64,000 nucleotides of DNA from Phytohabitans maris. Lineage in GTDB: Bacteria; Actinomycetota; Actinomycetes; Mycobacteriales; Micromonosporaceae. A program made the position numbers and the translations under genes. Position 1 is the first letter of the stretch. Every line of letters begins with the position of its first letter. Of the stretch, positions 34,038 through 43,033 are shown piece by piece. Location of the stretch: contig NZ_JAVHUY010000015.1 of NCBI RefSeq assembly GCF_031085175.1, positions 62,001 to 126,000 of the forward strand, read 5' to 3'. A model generated the notes under the pieces. It had not been told where the DNA came from. It did not search any database and saw only the letters and a list, made by a program, of their open reading frames with translations.

Positions 34038-34238
34038 CTTCTCGTCCCGGAGCCGGTCCGCGCCGCCAACCTGAGGATCTCGCGTCGCCGGCCTGAGAAT
34101 TCAGAAATCTGCGTACTGAGTCGAGACTAGGATCCGTGTTTCAATCATGTCAAGAGCATGCTTCCTGCGAATGAGCTCCGCTTGACAACTCAGTTTTTTG
34201 AGGATTGAGTGGTGGTGACAGGGTGAGGGGAGCATGTC
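34038..34238. promoter_or_regulatory. Divergent promoter/operator of the sugar operon and the FAD oxidase/YhfZ pair
   Basis: Two perfect TTGACA -35 boxes face away from each other: minus strand at 34154-34149, followed by a TAGTCT-like -10 near 34129-34124, and plus strand at 34182-34187. CTGAG/CTCAG elements recur near 34072, 34093-34104 (CTGAGAATTCAG, a near-perfect palindrome), 34116 and 34188, flanking both promoters. They are candidate sites for the YhfZ-like regulator encoded next door. Confidence 0.55.
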
Positions 34239-35654
34239 ATGCCTGCTGTGGCCGACCGCCTGCGCACCGCGCTCGGCGATGCCGCCGTTTCCACGTCCGA
34301 GGCCGACCTGGACGCGCGCAGCCACGACACGTGGCCGGTCGCGACCGTCTGGGCGCGGCTGGGCCGCCACCCGTACCGGCCGGAGGTCGTGGTCACGGCA
34401 CGCGGCGTCGACGACGTGGTCACCACGCTGCGGATCGCGGCCGACGCCGGCGTACCGGTGACCGCCTGGGGGCTGGGCTCCTCGGTGACCGGCCAGCCGC
34501 TGCCGGTCGCCGGCGGCATCGTGCTCGACATGTCCGGCCACGTCTCCACACCCGAGCTGGACGAGACCGACCGCACCGTGCGGGTCGCCGCCGGCGTACG
34601 CGGGAGCGACCTGGAGGCCTGGCTGGCGCGGCGCGGCCGCACGCTCAACCACACCCCCCAGTCGCTCGGCCGCTCCACCGTCGGCGGCTGGGTCGCCACC
34701 CGCGCCACCGGCCAGTTCTCCTCGCGGTACGGGGGGATCGAGGACCTCGTCGTCGGGTACCAGGTGGTGCTCGCCGACGGCACGGTCGCCGAGCTCGGCC
34801 AGCGGCCGCGCGCCGCGATGGGCCCCGACCTCCGGGAGGTCTTCATCGGCTCCGAGGGGACGCTCGGCATCGTCACCGCGGTGACCCTCAAGGTGTTCGC
34901 GATCGCGCCGCACCGGATCGTCGAGGCGTTCGCGCTGCCCGAGGTCGAGGCGGGGCTCGCCGCGATGCGCCAGATCGCCCAGGCCGGCCTGCGGCCGTTC
35001 CTGGTCCGCTTCTACGACCGCGAGGAGGCCGCGCACGCGGTCCCCGACCGGCCGGTCGGCACGCCGGTACTATTCCTGGGGCACGAGGGCCTGGCCGGCG
35101 TCGCGACCGCCGAGCACGCCGCCGCGACCGGCATAGTCGAGGCGCTGGGAGGGACGAGCATGGGGGCGCCACCGGTGACCGCCTGGCTCGACCGCCGCTA
35201 CGACTTCTCCACCATCGAGCGCCGCCTCGCCGAGCCCGGCGGCTACGCGGAGACCATCGAGGTCGCCCACCTCTGGAGCCGGATCGGCCCGATGTACCGC
35301 GAGCTGAAAGAGCAGCTCGCCCCGCTCGCCGACGAGGTGCTCGGCCACTTCTCGCACGTGTACGAGCAGGGCACCTCGCTGTACGTGATCCTGCTCGGCC
35401 GCGCCCCCGACGACCGCGCCGCGCTCGCCCGGCTGGAGGAGATCTGGGATCGGGCGATGAAGGTCGTGGTCGCTCACGACGGCGAGGTCTCCCACCACCA
35501 CGGCGGCGGCCTGGCCCGCCAGCCGTGGGTGCGGCAGTCACTGGGCAGCGGGTACCCGGTGCTGGAGCGCCTCAAGCGCGGCCTCGACCCGGCCCACCTG
35601 CTCAACCCCGGCAAGCTCGGCTTCGGCCCCGACCCCCGGCGCGGTCCCGCGTGA
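34239..35654 (+). CDS. FAD-linked oxidase (VAO/GlcD-AGPS type)
   Basis: A 471-residue flavoenzyme from the ATG at 34239. The FAD-binding half carries the PP-loop-like WGLGSSVTGQPLPVAGG, the NHTPQSLGRSTVGG segment and GSEGTLGIVTAVTLKVF. The C-terminal half has HFSHVYEQGTSLY, the HHHGGG motif and LNPGKLG. The His triplet and these flanks resemble alkyl-dihydroxyacetone-phosphate synthase and D-lactate/glycolate oxidase relatives. It probably oxidizes a hydroxy acid or sugar derivative, perhaps one produced or imported by the divergent sugar operon. Its stop overlaps the next start (GTGA). Confidence 0.82.
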   Translation: MPAVADRLRTALGDAAVSTSEADLDARSHDTWPVATVWARLGRHPYRPEVVVTARGVDDVVTTLRIAADAGVPVTAWGLGSSVTGQPLPVAGGIVLDMSGHVSTPELDETDRTVRVAAGVRGSDLEAWLARRGRTLNHTPQSLGRSTVGGWVATRATGQFSSRYGGIEDLVVGYQVVLADGTVAELGQRPRAAMGPDLREVFIGSEGTLGIVTAVTLKVFAIAPHRIVEAFALPEVEAGLAAMRQIAQAGLRPFLVRFYDREEAAHAVPDRPVGTPVLFLGHEGLAGVATAEHAAATGIVEALGGTSMGAPPVTAWLDRRYDFSTIERRLAEPGGYAETIEVAHLWSRIGPMYRELKEQLAPLADEVLGHFSHVYEQGTSLYVILLGRAPDDRAALARLEEIWDRAMKVVVAHDGEVSHHHGGGLARQPWVRQSLGSGYPVLERLKRGLDPAHLLNPGKLGFGPDPRRGPA

Positions 35655-36595
35655 GTGGGGGGTTCACCAAGCCGGACGTGCTCGCGCACGTGGCCCGCGT
35701 GCTGCTCACCCGGGAGGTCGGGCAGCGCATCCCCACGGTGCAGGAGCTGCAGACCACCAGTGGCGCCGGCACCGGCACGGTGGTCAAGGCGCTGCGCAGC
35801 CTGGAGACCGGGGGAGCGGTCACCCTCACCGCCCGCGGCCACCAGGGCACGGTCGTCGCCGACCGGGACGTCGGCAAGCTCTGGAACGCGGCGGAGCTGG
35901 GCAACTTTCGCCTGGTCATGCCGGCCTCCGGGCCGCTGGAGCAGCAGGCGATCCTCGACGTGATCCAGGGCGCGCTCCGCGACGTCGGCGTCTCCGTCGT
36001 GGTCGACTACCGCCCTGGCGCGCACCTGCGGCTGGAGGAGGTCTACCACGAGCGGGCGCACGCGACGGTGACCTCGGCCGGGGCGCTGGCCCAGCACCGG
36101 GACAGCTTCCCCGGGCTCGCCGGCGTCCACCTTGGACCGTCCACTTTCTACTCCAGCGGCTCGCTCGTGGTCGTCGAGCACGCCACCCGGCCGCCGAAGG
36201 ACCCGCCGCGGGTCGGCATCGACCACTCCTCGTACGACCACCAGAAGCTCAGCGAGGCGGAGTTCGCCGGCACCCCGGTCGAGTACGTCGAGTGCCCGTT
36301 CGTGGTCGCGCCCGCCGCGGTCCTCGCCGGCGAGGTCGACGCCGCCGTCTGGCACTCGATGCCCACCGTCATCCCGCCCGAGCTCGCCGGCCTGCGCCTG
36401 CGCCCGGTGGCCAACCCGGCCGCGCTCGACGTGGTCCGGGAGATCTCCCCCGCGGTCCTCGTCACCCGCGCCATCGAGCCGGGGCCGAACGCGCTGCTGC
36501 GCCAGGTGCGCCCGGCCGACGTCGCCGGCGCGCAGAGCCGCCTGCTGAAGATGGCGGCGACCGACGGGTTCATCGGCTCGCTGCGGCTGCGCTGA
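35651..36595 (+). CDS. YhfZ-like regulator: GntR-like HTH plus binding-protein-like domain
   Basis: A 314-residue protein starting at GTG 35651, coupled to the FAD oxidase gene. Residues 8-72 form a GntR-like winged helix (TREVGQRIPTVQELQTTSGA, GTGTVVKALRSLETGGAVTL). The remainder resembles a solute-binding-protein fold as in E. coli YhfZ (FRLVMPASGPLEQQAILDVI, EEVYHERAHATVTSAGA, EVDAAVWHSMPTVIPPEL). The architecture suits a ligand-sensing repressor or activator, and its position facing the sugar operon across shared CTGAG sites suggests that it controls uptake and oxidation together. Confidence 0.75.
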   Translation: MSGGFTKPDVLAHVARVLLTREVGQRIPTVQELQTTSGAGTGTVVKALRSLETGGAVTLTARGHQGTVVADRDVGKLWNAAELGNFRLVMPASGPLEQQAILDVIQGALRDVGVSVVVDYRPGAHLRLEEVYHERAHATVTSAGALAQHRDSFPGLAGVHLGPSTFYSSGSLVVVEHATRPPKDPPRVGIDHSSYDHQKLSEAEFAGTPVEYVECPFVVAPAAVLAGEVDAAVWHSMPTVIPPELAGLRLRPVANPAALDVVREISPAVLVTRAIEPGPNALLRQVRPADVAGAQSRLLKMAATDGFIGSLRLR

Positions 36596-36632
36596 GTCGC
36601 GCCGGGGCCCGCCGGGCGCTTCGATACCGGCC

Positions 36633-37526
36633 CTACGGCAGGACGGCGTCGAGCAGGGCGACGACCCGGGCCGCGTACCCGCCGCCGGGGTCGAGGTCGG
36701 GGCGGAAGTCGGCCACGCTCACCCCGCTCAGGTGAGGCGAGGTGGCGAGCGGGCGCAGCGCGGCGGCGAGCGCGTCCCAGTCCGGCCCGCCGGGCTGCGG
36801 GTACGTGACCGCGGGCAGCGCGCTCGGGTCGAGCACGTCGAGGTCGAGGTGGAGCCAGACGCTGCGGCCGGAGCCGTCGAGCCAGCCGCGGGCCCGTTCG
36901 CCGGCGGCGGCCGGGTCGGCGACCAGCGTGGCGGCGTCGATCCGGCGTACCGCCTCGGGCACCCGGGCCACCTCGGCGGCGGCCGCCGCGTCGAGGCCGG
37001 CGGCACGGTGGCCGATCAGCACCGCGGCGGCCGGCGGGACCATCGGCGGCGGGCCGGCGAGGCCGGTCAGCGCGTCGGGGCCGTCGCCGGTGACCAGGCC
37101 GAGCTCGAGGTCGGCGGTCTCGCCGGTCGCGGAGTCGGCGGGCGCCTGGTAGTCGGGGTGGCCGTCGACGAACCAGAGCCCGACCGGGCCCAGCGCGCGC
37201 ACGGCCGGGACGACGCCGAGCAGCAGGCTGCAGTCGCCGCCGACCACCAGCGGACGGCGGTCGGGCGCCCGGGCGAGCAGGCTGGTCAGGGCGGCGGTGA
37301 GCGCGTCGGCGGCGCGGCGGGTCTCGGCCAGCGCGCGGACGCCGGTGGCCGGGTCGCGTGCCGTCGTGGTGATCGCGATGGGTGCGTCGCCCGCGTCCAG
37401 GCCGGCCAGGTCGCCGAGCCCGGCCCTGCGCAGCGCGGCCGGCGCGTCGGCCTCCCCACGCCCGGTGCCCGAACAGTCCCACGGCGCGCCCAGCACCGCC
37501 CACCCCGACGCCTCCACCCAGCTCAC
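36633..37526 (-). CDS. Arginase/agmatinase (ureohydrolase) family protein
   Basis: A 297-residue ureohydrolase-fold protein starting at GTG 37526. The Mn-binding motifs are GGDCSLL (the usual GGDHS His replaced by Cys), DGHPDYQ (usual DAHxD) and HLDLDVLDPS. Loss of the first motif's His removes one usual ligand of the Mn-A ion, as also seen in some formimidoylglutamase-like or non-arginase members. Arginine, agmatine or another guanidino substrate is therefore uncertain. The start lies at the edge of an extreme G/C homopolymer tract, and a longer reading through that tract was rejected. Confidence 0.75.
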   Translation of the reverse strand: MSWVEASGWAVLGAPWDCSGTGRGEADAPAALRRAGLGDLAGLDAGDAPIAITTTARDPATGVRALAETRRAADALTAALTSLLARAPDRRPLVVGGDCSLLLGVVPAVRALGPVGLWFVDGHPDYQAPADSATGETADLELGLVTGDGPDALTGLAGPPPMVPPAAAVLIGHRAAGLDAAAAAEVARVPEAVRRIDAATLVADPAAAGERARGWLDGSGRSVWLHLDLDVLDPSALPAVTYPQPGGPDWDALAAALRPLATSPHLSGVSVADFRPDLDPGGGYAARVVALLDAVLP

Positions 37527-37543
37527 GCTACGCCCGCCCGGCC

Positions 37544-37625
37544 CCCCTCGCGGGGGGGGCGGGGCGGGGGGGGGGGGGCGGGCGCGCCCCCCCCCCCCCC
37601 CCCCCCCCGGGGGGCCCCGGGGGTG
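37544..37625. repeat. Extreme G and C homopolymer tract
   Basis: The stretch contains runs of 8 G (37552-37559), 13 G (37566-37578), 22 C (37587-37608) and 6 G (37609-37614). G-runs followed by a C-run can fold into a very stable hairpin, or the G-rich strand into a quadruplex. It lies between the divergent ureohydrolase and beta-glucosidase genes. The exact lengths may be assembly artefacts. Confidence 0.8.
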
Positions 37626-37690
37626 GGACGGGCTTGACCGGTCCGGGCGGGTACGCATAGATTCAGGTCACTGCGGGATTTCCGGGCATT

Positions 37691-37716
37691 CTCGCCGGCC
37701 ACGGGTGGCCGGCGAG
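37691..37716. promoter_or_regulatory. Perfect 12-bp palindrome upstream of the beta-glucosidase
   Basis: CTCGCCGGCCAC-GG-GTGGCCGGCGAG is a perfect inverted repeat with a 2-base centre, 36 bases before the GH3 start codon. It may be an operator or a leader hairpin affecting translation; the role is unproven. Confidence 0.5.
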
Positions 37717-37752
37717 CTCACGTCGTTGCCCCAGGTTTGTAGGAGTGCCCGC

Positions 37753-40176
37753 ATGTCCGCCACACCCCCCACCGAAGACGAGGAGCCCAACGCTCCGGCG
37801 CAGCACCGCAAGGTCCTGCGCCTGGACCGCCACGGCCGCACGATGATCGCGGTCACGGCCGCCTGCGCGTGCCTGGCCGCGGCCACGCTGGTCGCGTCCG
37901 CGCTCGACCTCGTCGGGCCGGCCCACGACGCGGGGGCGACGGCCAACCGGGCCGCGCCGGCCTACCAGGACCCGGCCCAGCCGGTGCCGGCGCGGGTCGA
38001 AGACCTGCTCGGGCGGATGACGCTGGAAGACAAGCTCGGCCAGCTCGCCCAGGTCGACCGGGCCGCGCTGACCAGCCCGCAGGACATTGCCGCGTACCGG
38101 ATCGGGTCGATCCTCTCCGGCGGCGGCTCGGCCCCGGCCGACAACACCCCGAACGGCTGGGCCGACATGTACGACGGCTACCAGAGCGCGGCGCAGGCCA
38201 CCCCGCTGGGCATCCCGATCATCTACGGCGTCGACGCGGTGCACGGGCACAACAACGTGCGCGGCGCGACGATCTTCCCGCACAACATCGGCCTCGGCGC
38301 CACCCGCGACGCCGGGCTGGTACAGGCGGTCGGCCGGGCCACCGCCGAGGAGGTCGCCGGCACCGGCATCGACTGGACCTTCGCGCCCTGCCTCTGCGTG
38401 GCGCGCAACGACCGGTGGGGGCGCACCTACGAGTCGTTCGGCGAGCAGGCCGAGATCCCCACCGCGATGACCTCGATCATCGGCGGCTTCCAGGGCGGCA
38501 ACCTCGGCGAACCCACGTCGATCCTCGCCACGGCCAAGCACTACGTCGGCGACGGCGGCACCACCGGCGGCCGCGACCAGGGCAACACCGAGATCTCCGA
38601 GGCCGAGCTGCGGGCCGTACACCTGCCTCCGTTCCAGGCGGCCGTCGCGCAGGGCGTCGGCTCGATCATGGTCTCCTTCAGCAGCTGGAACGGGCAGAAG
38701 CTGCACGGCCACGAGCGGCTGCTCACCGACGTGCTCAAGGGCGAGCTCGGGTTCACCGGGTTCGTGGTCTCCGACTGGGCCGGCATCGACCAGATCGACG
38801 GGCAGCGCGGCTTCACCGGCGCGGAGATCGCCACCGCGGTCAACGCGGGCATCGACATGGTGATGGTGCCGACCGACTACCGGCAGTTCCTCCAGCTGCT
38901 CCGCGCCGAGGTGGACGCCGGCCGCATCCCGATGCCGCGGATCGACGACGCCAACCGGCGCATCCTCACCAAGAAGTTCGAGCTGGGGCTCTTCGAGCGG
39001 CGCTTCACCGACCGGGCGCTGACGTCCACTGTGGGCAACCAGGCGCACCGCGACCTGGCCCGCGACGCCGTACGCCGCTCGCAGGTGCTGCTCAAGAACG
39101 CGGGCGGCGTCCTCCCGCTGGCCAAGAGCGGCGGCAAGATCTTCGTGGCCGGCAAGAGCGCGGACGACATCGGCCTCCAGTCCGGCGGCTGGACGATCTC
39201 GTGGCAGGGCTCGGCCGGCAACATCACCCCGGGCACCACGATCCTGCGCGGCATCCGCGACGCGGTCGGCTCCGGCACCACCGTCACGTACAACCGGGAC
39301 GGCACCGGCATCGACTCCTCGTACCGGGCCGCGATCGCGGTCGTCGGGGAGACCCCGTACGCCGAGGGGCAGGGCGACCGCACCGGCGCGATGGGGCTCG
39401 ACACCGCCGACCTCGCGGTGCTGTCGCGGCTGCGCGCCTCCGGCGTACCCGTGATCGTGGTCCTGGTCTCCGGCCGCCCGCTGGACATCGCCGCGCAGGT
39501 CGACGGGTGGGCGGCGCTGGTCGCCGCCTGGCTGCCCGGCACCGAGGGGCGGGGCGTGGCGGACGTGCTGTTCGGCGACTACAACCCGAGCGGCAAGCTG
39601 CCGGTGACCTGGATGAGCGGCGTCTCCCAGCAGCCGATCAACACCGGCGACGGCAAGCCGGCGCTCTTCCCGTACGGCTTCGGGCTCAGCTACCCCGGCG
39701 GACCCACCACGCCGTCGCCCACACCGCCGGCCACCACGCCCCCGCCGCCGACGACGCCCGCGCAGACGACACCGCCGGCACAGACCACCCCGCCCGCGCC
39801 CACCACCCGCCCGCCCGCGCCGACCACGACCCCACCCACGACACCGACGGCGGGCGTGGCCTCGTGCACCTTCCGGTACACGGTGAGCAACCAGTGGGCG
39901 AACGGCTTCGTCGCCGAGGTGCGGGTCACCGCGGGGTCGGCGCCGGTGAGCGGGTGGACGCTGCGGTTCGGGTTCCCGGGCGACCAGGCCATCAGCAACG
40001 CCTGGAACGCGACGGTCACCCAGAGCGGCACCCAGGTCTCCGCGGCCAACCTCGACTGGAACGCGAGCGTCCCGGCCGGCGGCAGCATCACGTTCGGCTT
40101 CCAGGCCACGTACAGCGGCACGAACTCACCCCCGACCGCCGCCACCCTCAACGGCACCGCCTGCGGCACGGGGTAG
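37753..40176 (+). CDS. Secreted GH3 beta-glucosidase with C-terminal CBM2
   Basis: An 807-residue enzyme from the ATG at 37753 with AGGAG 8 bases upstream. A basic N-terminal tail precedes a membrane/signal helix at about 30-52. The GH3 barrel includes KH (262-263) and the catalytic nucleophile Asp341 in GFVVSDWAGID; the second alpha/beta domain follows (VLLKNAGGVLPL...PSGKLPVTW). After FPYGFGLSYPGG comes a Pro/Thr linker and a CBM2 cellulose-binding module at about 702-807 with paired Cys. It should release glucose from cello-oligomers, complementing the GH6 cellulase. A CBM on a GH3 enzyme is less common and would hold it on the substrate. Confidence 0.92.
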   Translation: MSATPPTEDEEPNAPAQHRKVLRLDRHGRTMIAVTAACACLAAATLVASALDLVGPAHDAGATANRAAPAYQDPAQPVPARVEDLLGRMTLEDKLGQLAQVDRAALTSPQDIAAYRIGSILSGGGSAPADNTPNGWADMYDGYQSAAQATPLGIPIIYGVDAVHGHNNVRGATIFPHNIGLGATRDAGLVQAVGRATAEEVAGTGIDWTFAPCLCVARNDRWGRTYESFGEQAEIPTAMTSIIGGFQGGNLGEPTSILATAKHYVGDGGTTGGRDQGNTEISEAELRAVHLPPFQAAVAQGVGSIMVSFSSWNGQKLHGHERLLTDVLKGELGFTGFVVSDWAGIDQIDGQRGFTGAEIATAVNAGIDMVMVPTDYRQFLQLLRAEVDAGRIPMPRIDDANRRILTKKFELGLFERRFTDRALTSTVGNQAHRDLARDAVRRSQVLLKNAGGVLPLAKSGGKIFVAGKSADDIGLQSGGWTISWQGSAGNITPGTTILRGIRDAVGSGTTVTYNRDGTGIDSSYRAAIAVVGETPYAEGQGDRTGAMGLDTADLAVLSRLRASGVPVIVVLVSGRPLDIAAQVDGWAALVAAWLPGTEGRGVADVLFGDYNPSGKLPVTWMSGVSQQPINTGDGKPALFPYGFGLSYPGGPTTPSPTPPATTPPPPTTPAQTTPPAQTTPPAPTTRPPAPTTTPPTTPTAGVASCTFRYTVSNQWANGFVAEVRVTAGSAPVSGWTLRFGFPGDQAISNAWNATVTQSGTQVSAANLDWNASVPAGGSITFGFQATYSGTNSPPTAATLNGTACGTG

Positions 40177-40355
40177 CGGCGCCGGGCAACGTCCGTACGG
40201 CCCGCGGCCCTGACCGAACCGGTGGGTCGCCGGCCCGAACGGCCATGCCTCACGGGCGGTGGCGTTTGGCGGACACAGAGTGCGGTTCCGGCCGTGGCTC
40301 CCCGCTGACCCTCGCAGGTGGAAATGACCATGCGGGCACACAGCAAGGAGAACCC

Positions 40356-41639
40356 ATGACACGTCGAGGTCGGACGCGCCGTTCCGCGCTGCGAGTGGCT
40401 CTCGCCGCGGCCGTCGCGCTCGGGTCGCCACTCGTTCTCAGCTCACCGGGTACGCCGGCGGCGGCCGCGCCCACACCCAACGCCGTCGTTACCTGGGACG
40501 CCCTCGCCCAGGAGTCGATCTGGGACGTCGCGCAGCAAGGGCCGCACGTGCAGGCCCGCTCCTTCTCGATCGTCCACGGCGCGATCTACGACGCGGTCAA
40601 CGCGATCGCGCGCAAGCCGTACCAGCCGTACCTCGGCGCCCCGCCGGCGACCGGCTCCGAGTCGGTCGACGCCGCCGTGGCGACCGCGGCGTTCCGCACG
40701 CTGGAGTGGCTCTTCCCCGGCCAGCAGGCGGCGCTCCAGGCGAAGTACGACACCTTCATGGCGCGCGTCCCCAACGGCACGGCGAAGACGGCCGGCACGG
40801 CGGTCGGCCAGAAGACGGCGAACGCCATGATCGCGTTCCGCACGAACGACGGCGCGTTCGGCTCGCGGATGTGGCGGGAGGGGACCGCGCCCGGCCAGTG
40901 GCGGCGTACCCCGCCCGGGTTCGGCTCGGACGGCGGGTGGGTGATGGACCTCAAGCCGTTCCTCATCCCGGACGCGACGATGTTCACCACGTCCGGCCCA
41001 CCGGCGCTGACCAGCTCCCAGTACGCCCGGGACTTCAACGAGGTCAAGGCGATCGGCGCGGCGAACAGCACCGTCCGTACCGCCGACCAGACCGACTCCG
41101 CGCGGTGGTGGCACGACCGCCGGCTGACCGAGTGGGAGATCAAGCGCCAGCTCGCGGTCAAGAACAACCTGAGCAACCTGCAGGCGGCGCGGATGTTCGC
41201 GATGGTGGACATGACCGAGATGGACGCGCTGATCGCCTGCTACTACGAGAAGTACCGGTGGAGCTTCTGGCGGCCGGTCACGTTCATCCCGGAAGCCGGC
41301 GCCGACGGCAACCCGAACACGGCGCCCGACCCCAACTGGACGCCGCTGCTCGTCACGCCGCCGCACCCGGACTACACCTCCGGCCACGCCTGCTTCACGG
41401 CCGCGTCGATGGGCGCCCTGGCGTACTTCTACGGCACCGACCGGATGTCCTTCAGCGCGACCAGCGCCGACACCGGCACCACGCGGCACTTCGACCGCTT
41501 CTCCGAGGCGGTCGCGGAGGTCATCGAGGCCCGGATCTGGGGCGGCATCCACACCCGCTCCGCCGACGTGCAGGGCGCGCTCATCGGCGCCAGGACGCTG
41601 TCGTACATGATCCCGCGCTACTTCAAACCGACCCGCTGA
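40356..41639 (+). CDS. Secreted vanadium-dependent haloperoxidase/PAP2-type phosphatase family protein
   Basis: A 427-residue exported protein from the ATG at 40356 after AAGGAG. The signal peptide has a twin-Arg-like start (RRGRTRRSALR) and ends near PAAAA. The vanadate/phosphate-binding residues of the fold are in order: YRWSFWRPVT (Lys/Arg-Arg-Pro motif region), HPDYTSGHACFTAA with the acid-base His near residue 343, and RIWGGIHTR with the vanadate-ligating His near residue 399. Proteins like this are labelled haloperoxidases, but many are phosphatases; halide oxidation cannot be told from sequence. A strong terminator follows. Confidence 0.85.
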   Translation: MTRRGRTRRSALRVALAAAVALGSPLVLSSPGTPAAAAPTPNAVVTWDALAQESIWDVAQQGPHVQARSFSIVHGAIYDAVNAIARKPYQPYLGAPPATGSESVDAAVATAAFRTLEWLFPGQQAALQAKYDTFMARVPNGTAKTAGTAVGQKTANAMIAFRTNDGAFGSRMWREGTAPGQWRRTPPGFGSDGGWVMDLKPFLIPDATMFTTSGPPALTSSQYARDFNEVKAIGAANSTVRTADQTDSARWWHDRRLTEWEIKRQLAVKNNLSNLQAARMFAMVDMTEMDALIACYYEKYRWSFWRPVTFIPEAGADGNPNTAPDPNWTPLLVTPPHPDYTSGHACFTAASMGALAYFYGTDRMSFSATSADTGTTRHFDRFSEAVAEVIEARIWGGIHTRSADVQGALIGARTLSYMIPRYFKPTR

Positions 41640-41647
41640 TCCCTTGT

Positions 41648-41677
41648 GGAGGGCCGGACCATCGGATCCGGCCCTCC
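41648..41677. terminator. Terminator after the haloperoxidase-family gene
   Basis: A perfect 11-bp stem (GGAGGGCCGGA / TCCGGCCCTCC) with an 8-base loop starts 8 bases after the stop codon and ends 20 bases before the next gene. Confidence 0.8.
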
Positions 41678-41697
41678 CGCCGTCTACGCTCTGCATC

Positions 41698-42807
41698 GTG
41701 CGGATCGGCACCTACAACGTGGAAAACCTCTTCAACCGCGCCCGCGCCCTCGACCAGCGCACCTGGTCGGCCGGGCGCCCCGCGCTCGAGGCGTACGAGC
41801 AGATCTGCGAGCTGCTCGAGGAGCCGCTGTACACACCGGACATCCAGGCCGGCATCCTGCGCCTGCTGCGCAAGCTGGACCTGCTGCACGGCGACACCGC
41901 CAAGTTCGCCCGGCTGCGCCAAAACCGGGGACGCCTGCTGCGCCGCTCCCGCAAGGACGGCGTGTACGTGGTGGCGAAGGGGCGCGGCGACTGGATCGGC
42001 TGGGTCGAGCTGACCACAGACCGTGTGGACGAGCAGGGCATGCTGAACACCGCACGGGTCATCCACGACGTCGGCGCCGACATCCTCGGCGTCATCGAGG
42101 CGGAAAACCGCATCGCGCTCAAGCGCTTCACCGACGCCGGCCTCCTGGTCGAGGGCGTGCCGAGGTACCCGCAGGTCATGGTCGTCGACGGCAACGACGA
42201 GCGCGGCATCGACGTGGGTGTGCTCGCGACCGGCGCCTACCCGCTGGTCGGCCAGCGCAGCCACGTCGACGACACCGACGAGGTCGGGCGGGTGTTCAGC
42301 CGCGACTGCCCGGAGTACCACTTCGCCACCCCCGGCGGCGGCCGCCTCGTCGTGCTGGTCAACCACCTGAAGAGCAAGGGCTACGGCGGCAAGCTCGCCT
42401 CCGACGCCACCCGCCGCCGCCAGGCCGGCAGGATCGCCGAGATCTACCGCGACCTGGTGGCCGGCGGCATCACGGACGTGGCGGTGGTCGGCGACCTCAA
42501 CGACACCCCGGAGAGCGAGCCGCTCGCCCCGCTGCTGCTCGGCACCGACCTGCGCGACATCTCCACCCATCCGTCCTTCGAGGACGGTGGGCGCCCCGGC
42601 ACGTACGGCTACTGCACCGCCCGCAACAAAATCGACTACGTGCTGCTGTCGCCGTCGCTCTTCGCCCGCGTCACCGGCGGCGGCATCTTCCGCAAGGGCG
42701 TCTGGGGCGGCAAGCGCGGCGTGCTCTGGCCCATCTACGACACGATGACCGCGGCCGTCCACGCCGGCTCCGACCACGCCTGCATCTACGCCGACATCGA
42801 CCTCTAG
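41698..42807 (+). CDS. Endonuclease/exonuclease/phosphatase family protein
   Basis: A 369-residue EEP-fold protein starting at GTG 41698 (RIGTYNVENLFNRARAL). Metal and catalytic motifs are GVIEAENRIAL, VLVNHLKSKGYGG, VVGDLNDTPESEPL, NKIDYVLLSP and GSDHACIYADI. A helical insert after strand one (LEEPLYTPDIQAGILRLL) makes it longer than the EEP protein at 5774, to which it is not close. No signal peptide is present. A nuclease or phosphodiesterase role is likely, with unknown substrate. It is transcribed separately, after a terminator. Confidence 0.85.
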   Translation: MRIGTYNVENLFNRARALDQRTWSAGRPALEAYEQICELLEEPLYTPDIQAGILRLLRKLDLLHGDTAKFARLRQNRGRLLRRSRKDGVYVVAKGRGDWIGWVELTTDRVDEQGMLNTARVIHDVGADILGVIEAENRIALKRFTDAGLLVEGVPRYPQVMVVDGNDERGIDVGVLATGAYPLVGQRSHVDDTDEVGRVFSRDCPEYHFATPGGGRLVVLVNHLKSKGYGGKLASDATRRRQAGRIAEIYRDLVAGGITDVAVVGDLNDTPESEPLAPLLLGTDLRDISTHPSFEDGGRPGTYGYCTARNKIDYVLLSPSLFARVTGGGIFRKGVWGGKRGVLWPIYDTMTAAVHAGSDHACIYADIDL

Positions 42808-42959
42808 CGACACCCGCCGGGCGGGCCCCGACGGGGTCCCGCCACCCCCGACCCGCGGCCGCGGGTCGGGACGTGCGTGCGCGGAGCTCTCGAGCTGCAC
42901 GCGCGAACGGGGCACCTCCCGTCCCGGGCTCGGGCGGTTGGGGCGTGAGCGCGGCCAGA

Positions 42960-42981
42960 CGCGGAGGGTGACGTGGCGGGA
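42960..42981. repeat. Dispersed intergenic repeat, inverted partial copy C
   Basis: These 22 bases are the exact reverse complement of 45614-45635. They lie at the left border of the palindromic region after the EEP gene. Confidence 0.75.
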
Positions 42982-43033
42982 GCAACGGCCTGGACCACGA
43001 CGGACGTCGCGGTAGCCCAAGATTGGCTCTGGT

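Noticed and set aside
34239-36595. E. coli yhf-type operon
   Set aside because: Only the YhfZ-like regulator matches; the phosphotriesterase, racemase and other yhf genes are absent.
40177-40355. PhoP-type box upstream of the haloperoxidase/phosphatase-family gene
   Set aside because: No repeated GTTCA-like units at 11-bp spacing are present.
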